A stretch of 44,290 nt of DNA. It comes from Methanosaeta sp. PtaU1.Bin060 (GTDB lineage Archaea; Halobacteriota; Methanosarcinia; Methanotrichales; Methanotrichaceae). The notes beneath the pieces were generated by a model, which was not told the origin of the DNA, did no database searches, and saw nothing but the letters and a program-made list of their open reading frames with translations. Position numbers and translations under genes: made by a program. The stretch is from NCBI GenBank assembly GCA_002067365.1, contig MVRK01000002.1:1-44290 (forward strand), read 5' to 3'. This document shows positions 1 through 8,985 of this stretch, in pieces (positions within the stretch are counted from its first letter, which is position 1; the number at the start of each line of letters is the position of its first letter).

Positions 1-2
1 TA

Positions 3-539
3 AAAATTTCCAAAACCTATAAGGAATCAGATTTCTTAATCTCGGTTGCGAAATTGAAGACACATACAATGACCGGAATAACCTGCAATCTTAAGAACAT
101 ATACGGTTCAAATCCAGTAAAGAACAAGGCGCAATACCATGCGAATTTGGATGATGTGATCTTTGATTTAAATAAAACGAGACTGCCCGATCTATGTTTA
201 GTTGATGGTGTCATTGCTATGGAAGGAGCGGGGCCCGTAGTCGGAGAGCCAAACCCTATAGGCTTATTGATCGCGGGAAACGATGCGGTGGCTACTGATC
301 ATGCATGTGCAAGGGCTATGGGATTCAATCCAAATAAAATCTCGCATTTGAGGATGGCTGCGAAACAGATGTTGGGCAGCTTCGACTACGAGGTTTTTGG
401 AGAACGAATCGAGGAAGTTGGAACAAAGTTCAAGTTTGTGCCAAATTGGAAAAGAATAGTACTTAAAACATATAAAAGCGGATTTATAAATAGGCTTCCA
501 CTTTGGAAAAGCCTGCTTACAAGGCTATTTGGGGGATGA
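3..539 (+). CDS. DUF362 domain protein, C-terminal part (5' end outside window)
   Basis: The frame is open from the left edge of the window, so the TTG at 54 is not the real start. The visible part begins with a typical DUF362 segment (LISVAKLKTHTMTGITCNLK) and continues with the family's VDGVIAMEGAGP motif and the GNDAVATDHACARAMG motif. DUF362 proteins are poorly characterised and often associated with iron-sulfur clusters; no cysteine cluster is visible in this part. The gene ends in TGA at 537-539, and the next gene's ribosome binding site overlaps this stop, so the two are probably co-transcribed. The true length cannot be judged here. Confidence 0.85.
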   Translation, partial: KISKTYKESDFLISVAKLKTHTMTGITCNLKNIYGSNPVKNKAQYHANLDDVIFDLNKTRLPDLCLVDGVIAMEGAGPVVGEPNPIGLLIAGNDAVATDHACARAMGFNPNKISHLRMAAKQMLGSFDYEVFGERIEEVGTKFKFVPNWKRIVLKTYKSGFINRLPLWKSLLTRLFGG

Positions 540-543
540 TAAA

Positions 544-1602
544 ATGGACAAGCTCAGCATAGGTATCGTTGGACTTGGTACGATCGCTAAGAAAATGCAT
601 GTTCCAACGCTATCCTCTTTTAAGGATGTTGCTGTAAAATCTGCTGCGGAGGCAAATGTTAAGAGAGGCGAAAGATTTGCCAAAAAATGGAATATTCCAG
701 AGGTGCATGGCGACTATACAAAGATGTATGATAATGCCGATTTAGATGCTGTGTTTATTTGCCTTCCAAATTTTCTGCATTACAATGCCGTAAAAAATGC
801 ATTGGAACATGATTTGCATGTATTTTGTGAAAAGCCAATGGGCTTAAATGCTGATGAGGCTTACGAACTCGTTAAGATCGCAAAGAAAAGGAATTTGGTT
901 TTAGCGGTTGGATACAACAGAATGCTCGAGAAGAACTACGAAAAGGCAGCAGAGATCGTTAAATCGTTAAGATTGGGAACTATCTTGCAGGCACATGGAA
1001 TACTCGTGAATCCTGGACCATATGCGGGCTGGATACCGAGCAGCGATTGGTTCTTTAACGATAAATATGGCGTTTTATACGATTCTGCACCTCATTTAAT
1101 AAGCATAATGATGCACATATTGTCCGATCAGATTACAGATGTTTCAGCAAAAGGAATAAGCACGATGCATGGATTTGGTCTTTTTGATAACATTGCATGT
1201 ATCTTTATGACCAAGACAGGGATAGTTGGAACATTAAATGTTGGCTGGAAAACAGCTGCGAGTTATGATTCAATTCAGTTACACGGAACAGGGAGTTCGG
1301 TCTTTGCGAATCCATCGGAGGTTGAGGTTCGACACGGGAGCTATGGACCACTGGAGAAGATTGCAGAGAATATCAAATTAACAAAGAATATCATAAGCGC
1401 TCAAGTAGGAAGAATGAATGAGAATAATGCTCCAAATGATACATACTTTAAAGAAGACAGGGCATTTATTGACGCGGTGCTCAAAGGTGATAAGCCGCTC
1501 GTATCCGGCGAAGACGGACTGAGAGTGCTTGAAGTGCTGGAAGCGATTAAAAAATCGTTAGATGATGAGACAGGAATAAGAGTTAGTCTCCATGAGCGGT
1601 AA
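544..1602 (+). CDS. Gfo/Idh/MocA family NAD(P)-dependent oxidoreductase
   Basis: A 352-residue protein with an N-terminal Rossmann fold (GIVGLGTIAKKMHVPTL, a GxGxxA-like nucleotide site) and the family hallmark CEKPMG near residue 95, followed by the GYNRM strand and the C-terminal alpha/beta substrate domain (APHLISIMMHIL). Such enzymes oxidise or reduce sugar hydroxyls, often on nucleotide sugars for surface glycans, which fits the glycan genes downstream, but the substrate cannot be read from sequence. I chose ATG 544 over TTG 529 because a GGGGG stretch at 531-535 lies 8 bases before it. The gene starts 4 bases after the upstream stop. Length is normal for the family. Confidence 0.9.
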   Translation: MDKLSIGIVGLGTIAKKMHVPTLSSFKDVAVKSAAEANVKRGERFAKKWNIPEVHGDYTKMYDNADLDAVFICLPNFLHYNAVKNALEHDLHVFCEKPMGLNADEAYELVKIAKKRNLVLAVGYNRMLEKNYEKAAEIVKSLRLGTILQAHGILVNPGPYAGWIPSSDWFFNDKYGVLYDSAPHLISIMMHILSDQITDVSAKGISTMHGFGLFDNIACIFMTKTGIVGTLNVGWKTAASYDSIQLHGTGSSVFANPSEVEVRHGSYGPLEKIAENIKLTKNIISAQVGRMNENNAPNDTYFKEDRAFIDAVLKGDKPLVSGEDGLRVLEVLEAIKKSLDDETGIRVSLHER

Positions 1603-1612
1603 AGCATTCTAA

Positions 1613-1828
1613 AGTCAAGAACCTAACTATAGTCAAAAACTAAACTTTTTATACCAATCATCTCCACCAAGAAAGCGTTCTATCCAATATCCTGCAAAGC
1701 TTAGCTTTGAAGCGTTTTCGAGAAAAGAATCTCGAATTATAGTGCAACACCTAAAGATTGAAACTAATAATCCACATGCATTGGCGTCATAACATGGCAA
1801 ATAAGCATCAATCTTTGGGTTCTTGACT
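1613..1828. repeat. Possible small non-autonomous element with inverted ends
   Basis: AGTCAAGAACC at 1613-1623 is inverted as GGTTCTTGACT at 1818-1828. Inside it, CCTAAAGATTG near 1751 is partly inverted as CAATCTTTGGG near 1809. No open frame of useful length lies between. This resembles a short inverted-repeat element or a decayed IS end. No target-site duplication was found, so it stays a weak call. Confidence 0.3.
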
Positions 1829-1898
1829 ATAGTGCCCTCATGTGATCGATATCACGGACAAAGCTTCGAGAGATTACTCTTTTTGGCTCCTCGCTGTT

Positions 1899-2118
1899 TC
1901 ATGTGGGTAAATTGAATTTGAGTTTCCCGGTCCTAAGATAAATAGTAGTAATGAAATTTTTTGTTGATCTGAAACCTCTGGCGCTGTCCTTTGCAGCCTG
2001 GATCAGACTATTTGTTCCTTCCAGGATACCATTATCGATTTTGGTTTTAATATAATTAGTTACGCCTCTTGGAGATTCAATGCAAGTTTAAGCAGGTCTT
2101 CCTGAGATAGAGCCATAG
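1899..2118 (-). pseudogene. ISL3-family transposase, C-terminal remnant
   Basis: Read on the minus strand, this gives NYIKTKIDNGILEGTNSLIQ, then AAKDSARGFRSTKNFITTIY and a GKLKFNLPT ending at TGA (1899-1901). The NG-hydrophobic-EGTN-LIQ-K-ARG-R pattern is the conserved end of the ISL3 transposase catalytic domain. The rest is lost: the frame breaks just upstream, and only short unrelated open stretches remain up to about 2231, one of which begins with ATG at 2231 and soon stops. It is a dead fragment, with no intact partner in this window. Confidence 0.7.
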
Positions 2119-2346
2119 ATAATAATTTAAGAAAGGATATTATTAAACTTTGCCCCTTGTCCACTTAGAACAGCGAGGAACCGTTCTTTCTCTACGATAT
2201 CTTTCCCTATTTGTGAGACTCCTTTTGCCATGCTAATCCCTTTAATTTAAATTAGGTTTCACATATTCTATATAAATCTTATTAAATGAGCTATTTCTGC
2301 GGAATAATCCGGGCACATCTATAAAGATTCTGCTATGAATGATCTG

Positions 2347-3143
2347 CTAACCGAAGACACATGATTTGCATTTAGCATAGGCCAAATTCATCTTTAAAAC
2401 TCCAAGGATGGCCCGCGTTGCCTTTTTTCATTGCTGCATCGTATCCTTTTGTCTTTGCTCCAGATTATCCTTTTTCAGCATATCGAACCTCTCCTTTATG
2501 GGCTAGATCTACTTGACTATCGTGAACATTGGCAGCTGTGGCCTCTATCCTCCCAACCAAGCCAAATTTCTCATTCATGGCATCATTCATCTTGTAACCG
2601 AAAAAAGACTTGGCTCCTTTTTTCTCTCATGCCCCATCTTTGCTTCGGCGGGTTCGGGCCTCATTGCCACGAGTTGTATTTGCTTTAGCATGGCCAAGAT
2701 CAGATGTTATGAAAGTGGCATCTTGCATGATTCCCTTTTTGCACTTTTAGGTTCATCGTATCAAGTTGCCTTTGCATCTCAGCCCATACTTCCTTGTCTG
2801 CACCGGTCTCGGCAAGACGTTCTCCGAATTTCCATATTGTTGTGGAATCAGGAACGACCTCTGTTGTGCCAAGGAACACTCTAAAAGAGATGCGATCAGC
2901 CAATTCGTGCTTAAGCTGCTCATCGGAGAGATTGTAAAGCTGTTGAATGACCAACGACTTTAGCATCACAACCACATCGAGGTTCGGTCGACCGCCGCGA
3001 TCCGTATTATTCTTGAACATGGCTTCAAGTTTTGGCCTGAAGCCTTCCCAATTTATTCTACTCCCAATCTCGACAAGTCTGTCTCCAAGCTTTTTAATGC
3101 GCTCATACTCTTGCAGAATAGCAAAATCGGTGAGGTTCCTCAT
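2347..3143 (-). pseudogene. IS5-family transposase, degenerate copy
   Basis: The first 137 residues from ATG 3143 match the transposase at 9050-9994 closely (RNLTDFA, GGRPNLDVVVMLKSL, ADRISFRVFLGTTE). The frame then shifts after KVQKG. The remaining DDE domain can be followed in another frame through TRRSKDGA, FFGYK and HDSQVDLA, with at least one internal stop. About 150 bases that should encode the SPVER glutamate region are deleted, leaving a short tail ending in TAG at 2347-2349. The gene cannot make active transposase. Confidence 0.85.
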
Positions 3144-3207
3144 TTATTGTATTATAATATTAATAATATTTAAATATTTTGATTTAACTAGGTTTTTCGG
3201 AATCCTC
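2347..3207 (-). mobile_element. Decayed IS5-family insertion sequence
   Basis: This is the body of the element carrying the broken transposase. Its transposase-proximal end is recognisable: TTTTTCGGAATCCTC at 3193-3207 is the reverse complement of an end very like that of the intact copy at 8986 (GAGAATTCCGAAAAA). The other end is not recognisable. The element faces opposite to the intact copy, so the two related elements flank the glycan genes as inverted copies. Confidence 0.7.
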
Positions 3208-3263
3208 TAAAAAAAAATTGCCCCGCGAAATTCCATATCATAAAATTTTAACCTATTAGCAAC

Positions 3264-4694
3264 TCATGCCCCTCGTTTGAGCAAGTGTCTAATTAGATCC
3301 CAATCCTCTCTATCAAATCCTTTCATACATGCAAATAGGATAAAGTAGAGAATTAATGCGGCAAATCCTAACACAAAAAAATTAATTTCTTGAAAATAAT
3401 AAATAAAGGCTCCAATGAATCCGCATGCTATCAATGATCTCCAGCCAAAACTAAACAATGGCAATTTACATAAATATTTTGATACAAAATACAGGTCGAT
3501 CGCAAAAATACCAGACTGAGCGATCATCGTTGCTATGATTGCCCCCGTATAGCCCAAAGTTGGTATTAAAACAAGATCTAATGCTATATTTAATAGTGCA
3601 AATATTCCCAGTATATATGTTACTATTTCTTGCTTGTCTATGGAAGCTAATATCATTTCTAGATAGCGAGCTAAGGTAATTGGGATTATTAGCCAGATTA
3701 AAATTTTGAAAACAAATATAGAATTAGCAAATTCGTCTGTAAATAAGACTAGTATCAAATTATCCGCCAGACCATATAAAATAAATGGGATGGGTGCAAT
3801 CAATATCAAAATATATTTAAATGTTTTTTTATATGCGTATTTTAGCGATTCTTCAGAAGAATTATAAAATTTCGAAAACGTTGGAAAGATAGCAAATGAA
3901 ATTGTATAAAAAAATGTAATTAAAACACCAAGAATATACCTGGGCATAGAATACCATCCCGCGGCAGCATCACCTATAACGCGGGAAATTATAACAATAT
4001 CAAAATTAAAGAATATATTATTGAAAGCAATGGCCAATCCGAAGGGAAGGGCCATCATGATTGCTCGTCTGCAAAAATTTAAATCAATATCAAATTTAGG
4101 CTTTGGGAAATTTTTAATATAGATCGTATAATTAAGTGACAGAGCGAATGCATTTCCAATCAAAAAAGCAAACACTACTTCTCCTACCCCATAGCCAAAA
4201 AATAAAAATATGCACGCCAATATCGTTGTTATCACCTTCCCAGCGGTAATTGTTAGCGTGCCATATTCCATTTTCTCAAATGCATAAAAAATAGATCTGA
4301 ATGCATCAGAAAATGAGTTTAAAATTAGACTTAAGCTCATAATAAATACAGCAATTTGAATAACTTTTGAATAGCGCCAAATATTTATAATAACAAGAAT
4401 TGATACGAACGTGACAATCGATGAAATAAGCTTTATAATTAATATATTATTTAAGTATTTTTCTGTTGTACTTTCAACTCTGGAAACTTCTCTAATCGTT
4501 AAAGAACGTAGGCCCAAATCCAAGAATATACTAAATAACACTGTGAACGAAATCACAAAACTATATTGTCCAAAACCGGTATCCCCCAAATAACGAGGTA
4601 TGATCAATGCTAAAATAAGCAAAGACAACTGACTCACTATTTCTATTGTTATCAGAGATACAATATTCTTTGATACACGCTCTATTACGCCCAT
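3264..4694 (-). CDS. Polysaccharide flippase, Wzx/RfbX (MATE-like) family
   Basis: A 476-residue, very hydrophobic protein with about 12-14 predicted membrane segments. It starts with the family's amphipathic region (RVSKNIVSLITIEIVSQLSL) and has the early motif LGDTGFGQYSFVISFT, with the charged helix RSLTIREVSR near residue 65. Members flip lipid-linked oligosaccharides across the cytoplasmic membrane, here probably for S-layer or cell-surface glycans. It lies 6 bases after the stop of the DUF2206-like gene and has a GGGG site before ATG, so the two form an operon. Base composition is clearly AT-rich compared with the viral block, as is common for exchanged glycan genes. Confidence 0.88.
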   Translation of the reverse strand: MGVIERVSKNIVSLITIEIVSQLSLLILALIIPRYLGDTGFGQYSFVISFTVLFSIFLDLGLRSLTIREVSRVESTTEKYLNNILIIKLISSIVTFVSILVIINIWRYSKVIQIAVFIMSLSLILNSFSDAFRSIFYAFEKMEYGTLTITAGKVITTILACIFLFFGYGVGEVVFAFLIGNAFALSLNYTIYIKNFPKPKFDIDLNFCRRAIMMALPFGLAIAFNNIFFNFDIVIISRVIGDAAAGWYSMPRYILGVLITFFYTISFAIFPTFSKFYNSSEESLKYAYKKTFKYILILIAPIPFILYGLADNLILVLFTDEFANSIFVFKILIWLIIPITLARYLEMILASIDKQEIVTYILGIFALLNIALDLVLIPTLGYTGAIIATMIAQSGIFAIDLYFVSKYLCKLPLFSFGWRSLIACGFIGAFIYYFQEINFFVLGFAALILYFILFACMKGFDREDWDLIRHLLKRGA

Positions 4695-4700
4695 AGACCC

Positions 4701-6953
4701 CTACTTATAGATAACACTTGCTCCATTTGAGTATATTTTGCGTTTCCCTTCAAAAAGATGATAAATTTCATTCATGCTGTAGATAGTTCCCTGATACCAG
4801 TCGGTTCCAACTCCTTCGATAACATTTAAACGCTGTAGATAAATGTAGGATTCTTCGTCAATATCATTAGTGGTGTTGGTCAATATTGGCGTTTCGCTTA
4901 TTGGCACGATGCCATAACTTGTTAGTGCATGTACTCGAAAATCGTTATAGGTTGCATATATTTTTTCTTTATAGTCCCTCTTATTAGATATCCAAATTGC
5001 ACTAAATACCTCTTGCTCGGGTGTGACGGTGGTGTAAAATGAAACTATTGTATTTATATCACTACATTCACTAATGCTCTTCTTGCTCAATGCAATCGAA
5101 TTTGGATGATCCTTTGCAATCTCATAAATCCACCCGGAATTGAATAGCAGAAATATGACTAAGAACGCAGATAGTACTTTCAACGAATTTTTCTCGCGCA
5201 ATTCCATCCGAGAGTTTCCTCCAAATCCGACTAACTTAGTGAAAATTTTTATCCATCCAATTACAAAAAAAGGTGATAGAATTATGAGAGTCATCGCATA
5301 CAATCTTGTTGTTCTAAGTGAACTTGCAAAGTGCGGCAAAGCAATAGCAGCAAAACATATTGCAAGATTTAGCAGAACAAATGCTTCATACTCTCGTTCA
5401 AACTTCATCTTGTTATTCTTCATTACCAATGTGACCACACCTATAACGATGAAGAATTGAGAGATTAGGTGAAGATATTTGGCTGCATTATGAAGGGGTG
5501 ATGCTGTTTGGCTGAATATAATATCTAATCCCTGCACAGCTTGGGGATTTAGAAATTCTGCAAAAATGCTGGTTGCGATTTTATTACCTATGTTTACTAT
5601 TTCGTTCAATGCTGAAGAGTTTGAAACATACATATACCATGCTATGGAAAATGTGATCACTATTAGGACAAAAGTCGAACTGATTGTTCCATCTATATTC
5701 AAAGAAATTGGATGCTCAAAACTGTTATATATTTTGCCACCAAACGTTGAATAGAATTTTTTCATTATTTTTTGTATTAATTGATTTTCACCTAAAGCCA
5801 ACATTAGCCATGCAGAGAACAGACAGAACATGTAGATGTAATTGAGTCCGTAATGAGATACTGCCAAGGAAATTCCAAAGGCAATGAGCATAAATGATCT
5901 CTTTGTCTTATCTATGTTCTTATCTACCATTAAAAGGACCAATAACGTGAGAAATAGCTCAGCTATCTGTTGGCGTGCGAGCGCAAGCGTTTCGGTATAA
6001 AAAGTAAAAATTGACATAAAGAATACGCAAGATAAAAATGCAATCTTATCATTTGTTTGTATTTGAAATATTCGGTATAAGCAAAGAGGCACAAGAGCAA
6101 ATAGCAATGGATAAATTATCTTGAACACCCATGTGAGGCTCATGCTGCATATATTAGAATAAATAGGTGCAAGTATTACAGTGCTCAACATAGCATTAAT
6201 ATTAGAAGGAATTGTTGCATCCCACTGAAAGTCCCTCATTACTATCTCTGAATAATAAATCTCACTATGGATATCATATCCCCATACATACATTGATATT
6301 AAAGATGTATGATATAAGAGCGATATAGCAACTGTAATAACTGCTAATGGATACAAATTTTTTGGAATGAATTTATCAAACGCGATTAGCAAAGCAACTA
6401 CTGCAATTTCTACAATCATAAACATCAAAAAAATATTATTATCATAGAAATTAATTAAATAAGTGCCAAATATAGCTGCAAAAGGAATGGAGCATAAGAA
6501 TAACACTGGTGCAGATAAAACCTCACTAAGGTCAATAAGAGCAGGATTGGCATACTCATTATCACTTAAATAGCTTAAAACACATAACACCAATATGACC
6601 GCGCTTATTATGATCATCAATGGAAAGAGCGAGATTGTCCTTTCAATGCCAAAAAATGGAAAGGCCGTATTCATTAACAAGCCAGTGAACATTAAAGCTG
6701 AGATACTCAGACCAATCGAGTATAACAACGTCCTGATATTGCCGAGCTTATGTAGCTTGAGGATTCTAAGAAGGAGAATTCCTGGTGAAAAGGTGATATA
6801 AATAAAACCGATGAACTGTCTAATAATTGGTATTTGTATATTAATGAGATCTAAGCCTATCACGCCCCACATTGTGAACTGAATAGCTAGTACTAATTTG
6901 AGAAAATCTTTAATTCCCCAGTCGTTCATCTGGATTGGATTAGTTAGTTGCAT
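4701..6953 (-). CDS. Large multi-pass membrane protein, DUF2206-like
   Basis: A 750-residue protein with around 15 hydrophobic segments, then a soluble C-terminal part of about 130 residues beginning near SDINTIVSFYTTVTPEQEVFSA. This layout, with a YNDFRVHALTSYG-type motif near the end, resembles archaeal DUF2206 proteins and more loosely GT-C glycosyltransferases or polymerases of surface glycans. A role as oligosaccharide polymerase or transferase acting with the flippase is inference. The start could be ATG 6953 or ATG 6929 (MNDWGIKDF). An IS630 remnant ends only 12 bases upstream, so the native promoter may have been replaced. It ends in TAG. Confidence 0.75.
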   Translation of the reverse strand: MQLTNPIQMNDWGIKDFLKLVLAIQFTMWGVIGLDLINIQIPIIRQFIGFIYITFSPGILLLRILKLHKLGNIRTLLYSIGLSISALMFTGLLMNTAFPFFGIERTISLFPLMIIISAVILVLCVLSYLSDNEYANPALIDLSEVLSAPVLFLCSIPFAAIFGTYLINFYDNNIFLMFMIVEIAVVALLIAFDKFIPKNLYPLAVITVAISLLYHTSLISMYVWGYDIHSEIYYSEIVMRDFQWDATIPSNINAMLSTVILAPIYSNICSMSLTWVFKIIYPLLFALVPLCLYRIFQIQTNDKIAFLSCVFFMSIFTFYTETLALARQQIAELFLTLLVLLMVDKNIDKTKRSFMLIAFGISLAVSHYGLNYIYMFCLFSAWLMLALGENQLIQKIMKKFYSTFGGKIYNSFEHPISLNIDGTISSTFVLIVITFSIAWYMYVSNSSALNEIVNIGNKIATSIFAEFLNPQAVQGLDIIFSQTASPLHNAAKYLHLISQFFIVIGVVTLVMKNNKMKFEREYEAFVLLNLAICFAAIALPHFASSLRTTRLYAMTLIILSPFFVIGWIKIFTKLVGFGGNSRMELREKNSLKVLSAFLVIFLLFNSGWIYEIAKDHPNSIALSKKSISECSDINTIVSFYTTVTPEQEVFSAIWISNKRDYKEKIYATYNDFRVHALTSYGIVPISETPILTNTTNDIDEESYIYLQRLNVIEGVGTDWYQGTIYSMNEIYHLFEGKRKIYSNGASVIYK

Positions 6954-6965
6954 GGTTTATCATTG

Positions 6966-7735
6966 CTATGCACATATTCTTATAGTCATGATTTCGATAA
7001 CCTCAATTACAATTTTGCTCTTATGGGATGAGAAGATATCTATAATGGCTACAATTGCCTTATATGTGTTATTTGAACGTTTTATATCGTCTAAAAATCC
7101 AGCAATTGATGGTGCTTTTGAATCAGTAAGAAATATGCTTACGCTTTTTCCTTTTATTGCATAGAACCCGATTGTATTTGTATTAAATTTTGTTGAATTC
7201 TTTATAGATCTCACTTTTTCAAAACTCCAAACTTTTACGGTATTCGCAGTATTTTGAGGTCTAGCCTCATCGATAAAACCAAGAGCGATCTCTTCTTCCT
7301 TGATTCCTTTCTCCTTTAGCAAAGACAATACAAGATTCAGTTGATTCTCAAGTATTTCTTCCGCATTTGCAGGCCTCCTAAAGTCCATTGGGTAAGGCTT
7401 TGAAAAAAGCATTTTATATTTATTTCTTAAAATTTTTATAACTTGATCATCCGATAGGTCTACGTCAAAATGCCTTTTTATCTCGCTGACAACTTCTTTT
7501 GTGGTCCAATAGCTCTTACCTTTTAAAATTTCCTGGAGTTCGATCATATTGGCTTCGCTGAGCCTTGGTGGTCTTCCTGTTCTTGTTTCCTTATCAATCA
7601 GGGCTTCATAACCGTCCTTATTCCATTTGCGTATCCAAACGTAGCCAGTCGATAAGCTCAGCCCACAGATCTCACTTGCCTTATCATAGCTGATACCATG
7701 AAATGCCATATAAATAATTTATGCGCATCACATAG
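6966..7735 (-). pseudogene. IS630-family transposase, broken at both ends
   Basis: The readable frame has the helix-turn-helix of the family (GISYDKASEICGLSLSTGYVW), the RTGRPPRLS linker, a second winged-helix region and the first DDE aspartate (IALGFIDEA). The stretch AIVAIIDIFSSHKSK matches the second catalytic segment, but soon afterwards the frame ends at TGCTATG-side stop 6966, without the usual YLPPYSPDLNPIE segment carrying the last acidic residue. The N-terminus is also shifted: codons for DAHKLF lie just upstream in another frame. The copy is inactive. It abuts the start of the membrane-protein gene. Confidence 0.8.
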
Positions 7736-7778
7736 ATAATTAGACAGAAGCATCTTGTGCGAAGGTTGTGAGATCAGG

Positions 7779-8933
7779 CTAAAAACAAGTCTCATACGCA
7801 TCATGAAGAGGTTTCCGGTATATCTCCCAATCATATTTGTGCTGGATGAGCTGCTGAGCATTTTTACCAAGTTGTTCCCTCATTGCACGGTTCTCCAGAA
7901 GGCCGGCAATCCTTTCTGTGAATTTTTTATAATCATCTTCTATAACGATATCCTGATAGTTGGTATAATCGATGCCTTCTGCTCCTTTAGAGGTTGAAAC
8001 GACTGGCTTACCCATTGCCATATATTCCAAAATTTTGAGCCTAGTTCCACTACCATAGCGCAATGGAGCAATGCAGATATCACTATTAAGGATATACTTC
8101 TTTACATCTTCTACGTATCCCAAGAACCGAACGTTCGCCGGTTTCGAGATGTTAGGTGGGTTCTGCCCTATGATTAAAAACTGTACTTCTTTCCCAAATT
8201 TAGGAGCTATTCGGGAAGAGATAATTTCAACGGCATCACGATTTGGAGGATATGTGAGAAGGCCAATAAAGATGACAGCGAACAATGATTCTGACTCATC
8301 TCTAACGCGAGGATGGTCTATCTGAAAACTCAAATATTCTTTAAAATTGACGCAATTTGGTATAATAGTAATTTTATTCTTAACCTCTGGAACCTTGTCG
8401 ATCAGGACATGTGCGTCTCTATCAGAACAAGCAAGAACATGTGCGGCATCTTTCAATGCCTTAATCTCGAGAGATTTGTTCCTCTTGGAAGAAAGCCTTG
8501 AAAATATAATATCTTTAATATTAAATAGAGGATTTTGACCAAACTCCCAATAAACATTATGTTCATTTAAAATAAATTTTTTAATACCATTTTTCTTTAG
8601 CGCATTGTAAAAATACGGCCCTTCGATTTGAAATATAGTCAAATCGTTTAAATAGGGTTCTATAAAAGGAGTCTTTAAACTGAAATTGGGTGAAAAGGCT
8701 CCATCAAAATAATACTTCAATTTATCAAATGGATCTCTGAATTTTTTTGCTTGTATTAATTGAACATTATCTAATTTTCTTTCGTAAGTTTTTTTTCCGT
8801 CTACCGTTAAAACTGATACCTGGGAGAACATATCTGTTCCCAATTTTGCGATATTAAGGGTGCGATGCGTTCCTCCATTCTGCAAAGGATAAACGGAACC
8901 TGGGTATAAAATACATAACCTATTATTAATCAT
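7779..8933 (-). CDS. GT4-type (glycogen-synthase-like fold) glycosyltransferase
   Basis: A 384-residue GT-B enzyme. The N-terminal acceptor domain starts at LCILYPGSVYPLQNGGTHR; the C-terminal nucleotide-sugar domain has FIGLLTYPPNRDAVE, LRYGSGTRLKILEYMAMGKPVVST with the EX7E-like region, and SKGAEGI. It should transfer a sugar to a lipid- or protein-linked glycan at the membrane face. I chose ATG 8933 rather than ATG 8945 because GGAGGAG lies directly in front of it and would otherwise be inside the gene. It ends in TAG and is followed by the IS630 remnant. The IS5 element begins about 50 bases upstream. Confidence 0.88.
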   Translation of the reverse strand: MINNRLCILYPGSVYPLQNGGTHRTLNIAKLGTDMFSQVSVLTVDGKKTYERKLDNVQLIQAKKFRDPFDKLKYYFDGAFSPNFSLKTPFIEPYLNDLTIFQIEGPYFYNALKKNGIKKFILNEHNVYWEFGQNPLFNIKDIIFSRLSSKRNKSLEIKALKDAAHVLACSDRDAHVLIDKVPEVKNKITIIPNCVNFKEYLSFQIDHPRVRDESESLFAVIFIGLLTYPPNRDAVEIISSRIAPKFGKEVQFLIIGQNPPNISKPANVRFLGYVEDVKKYILNSDICIAPLRYGSGTRLKILEYMAMGKPVVSTSKGAEGIDYTNYQDIVIEDDYKKFTERIAGLLENRAMREQLGKNAQQLIQHKYDWEIYRKPLHDAYETCF

Positions 8934-8985
8934 AGACTCCTCCATTGGGTTGACGAGAATCGCGCCCCGCCATTATTACGCTCAT

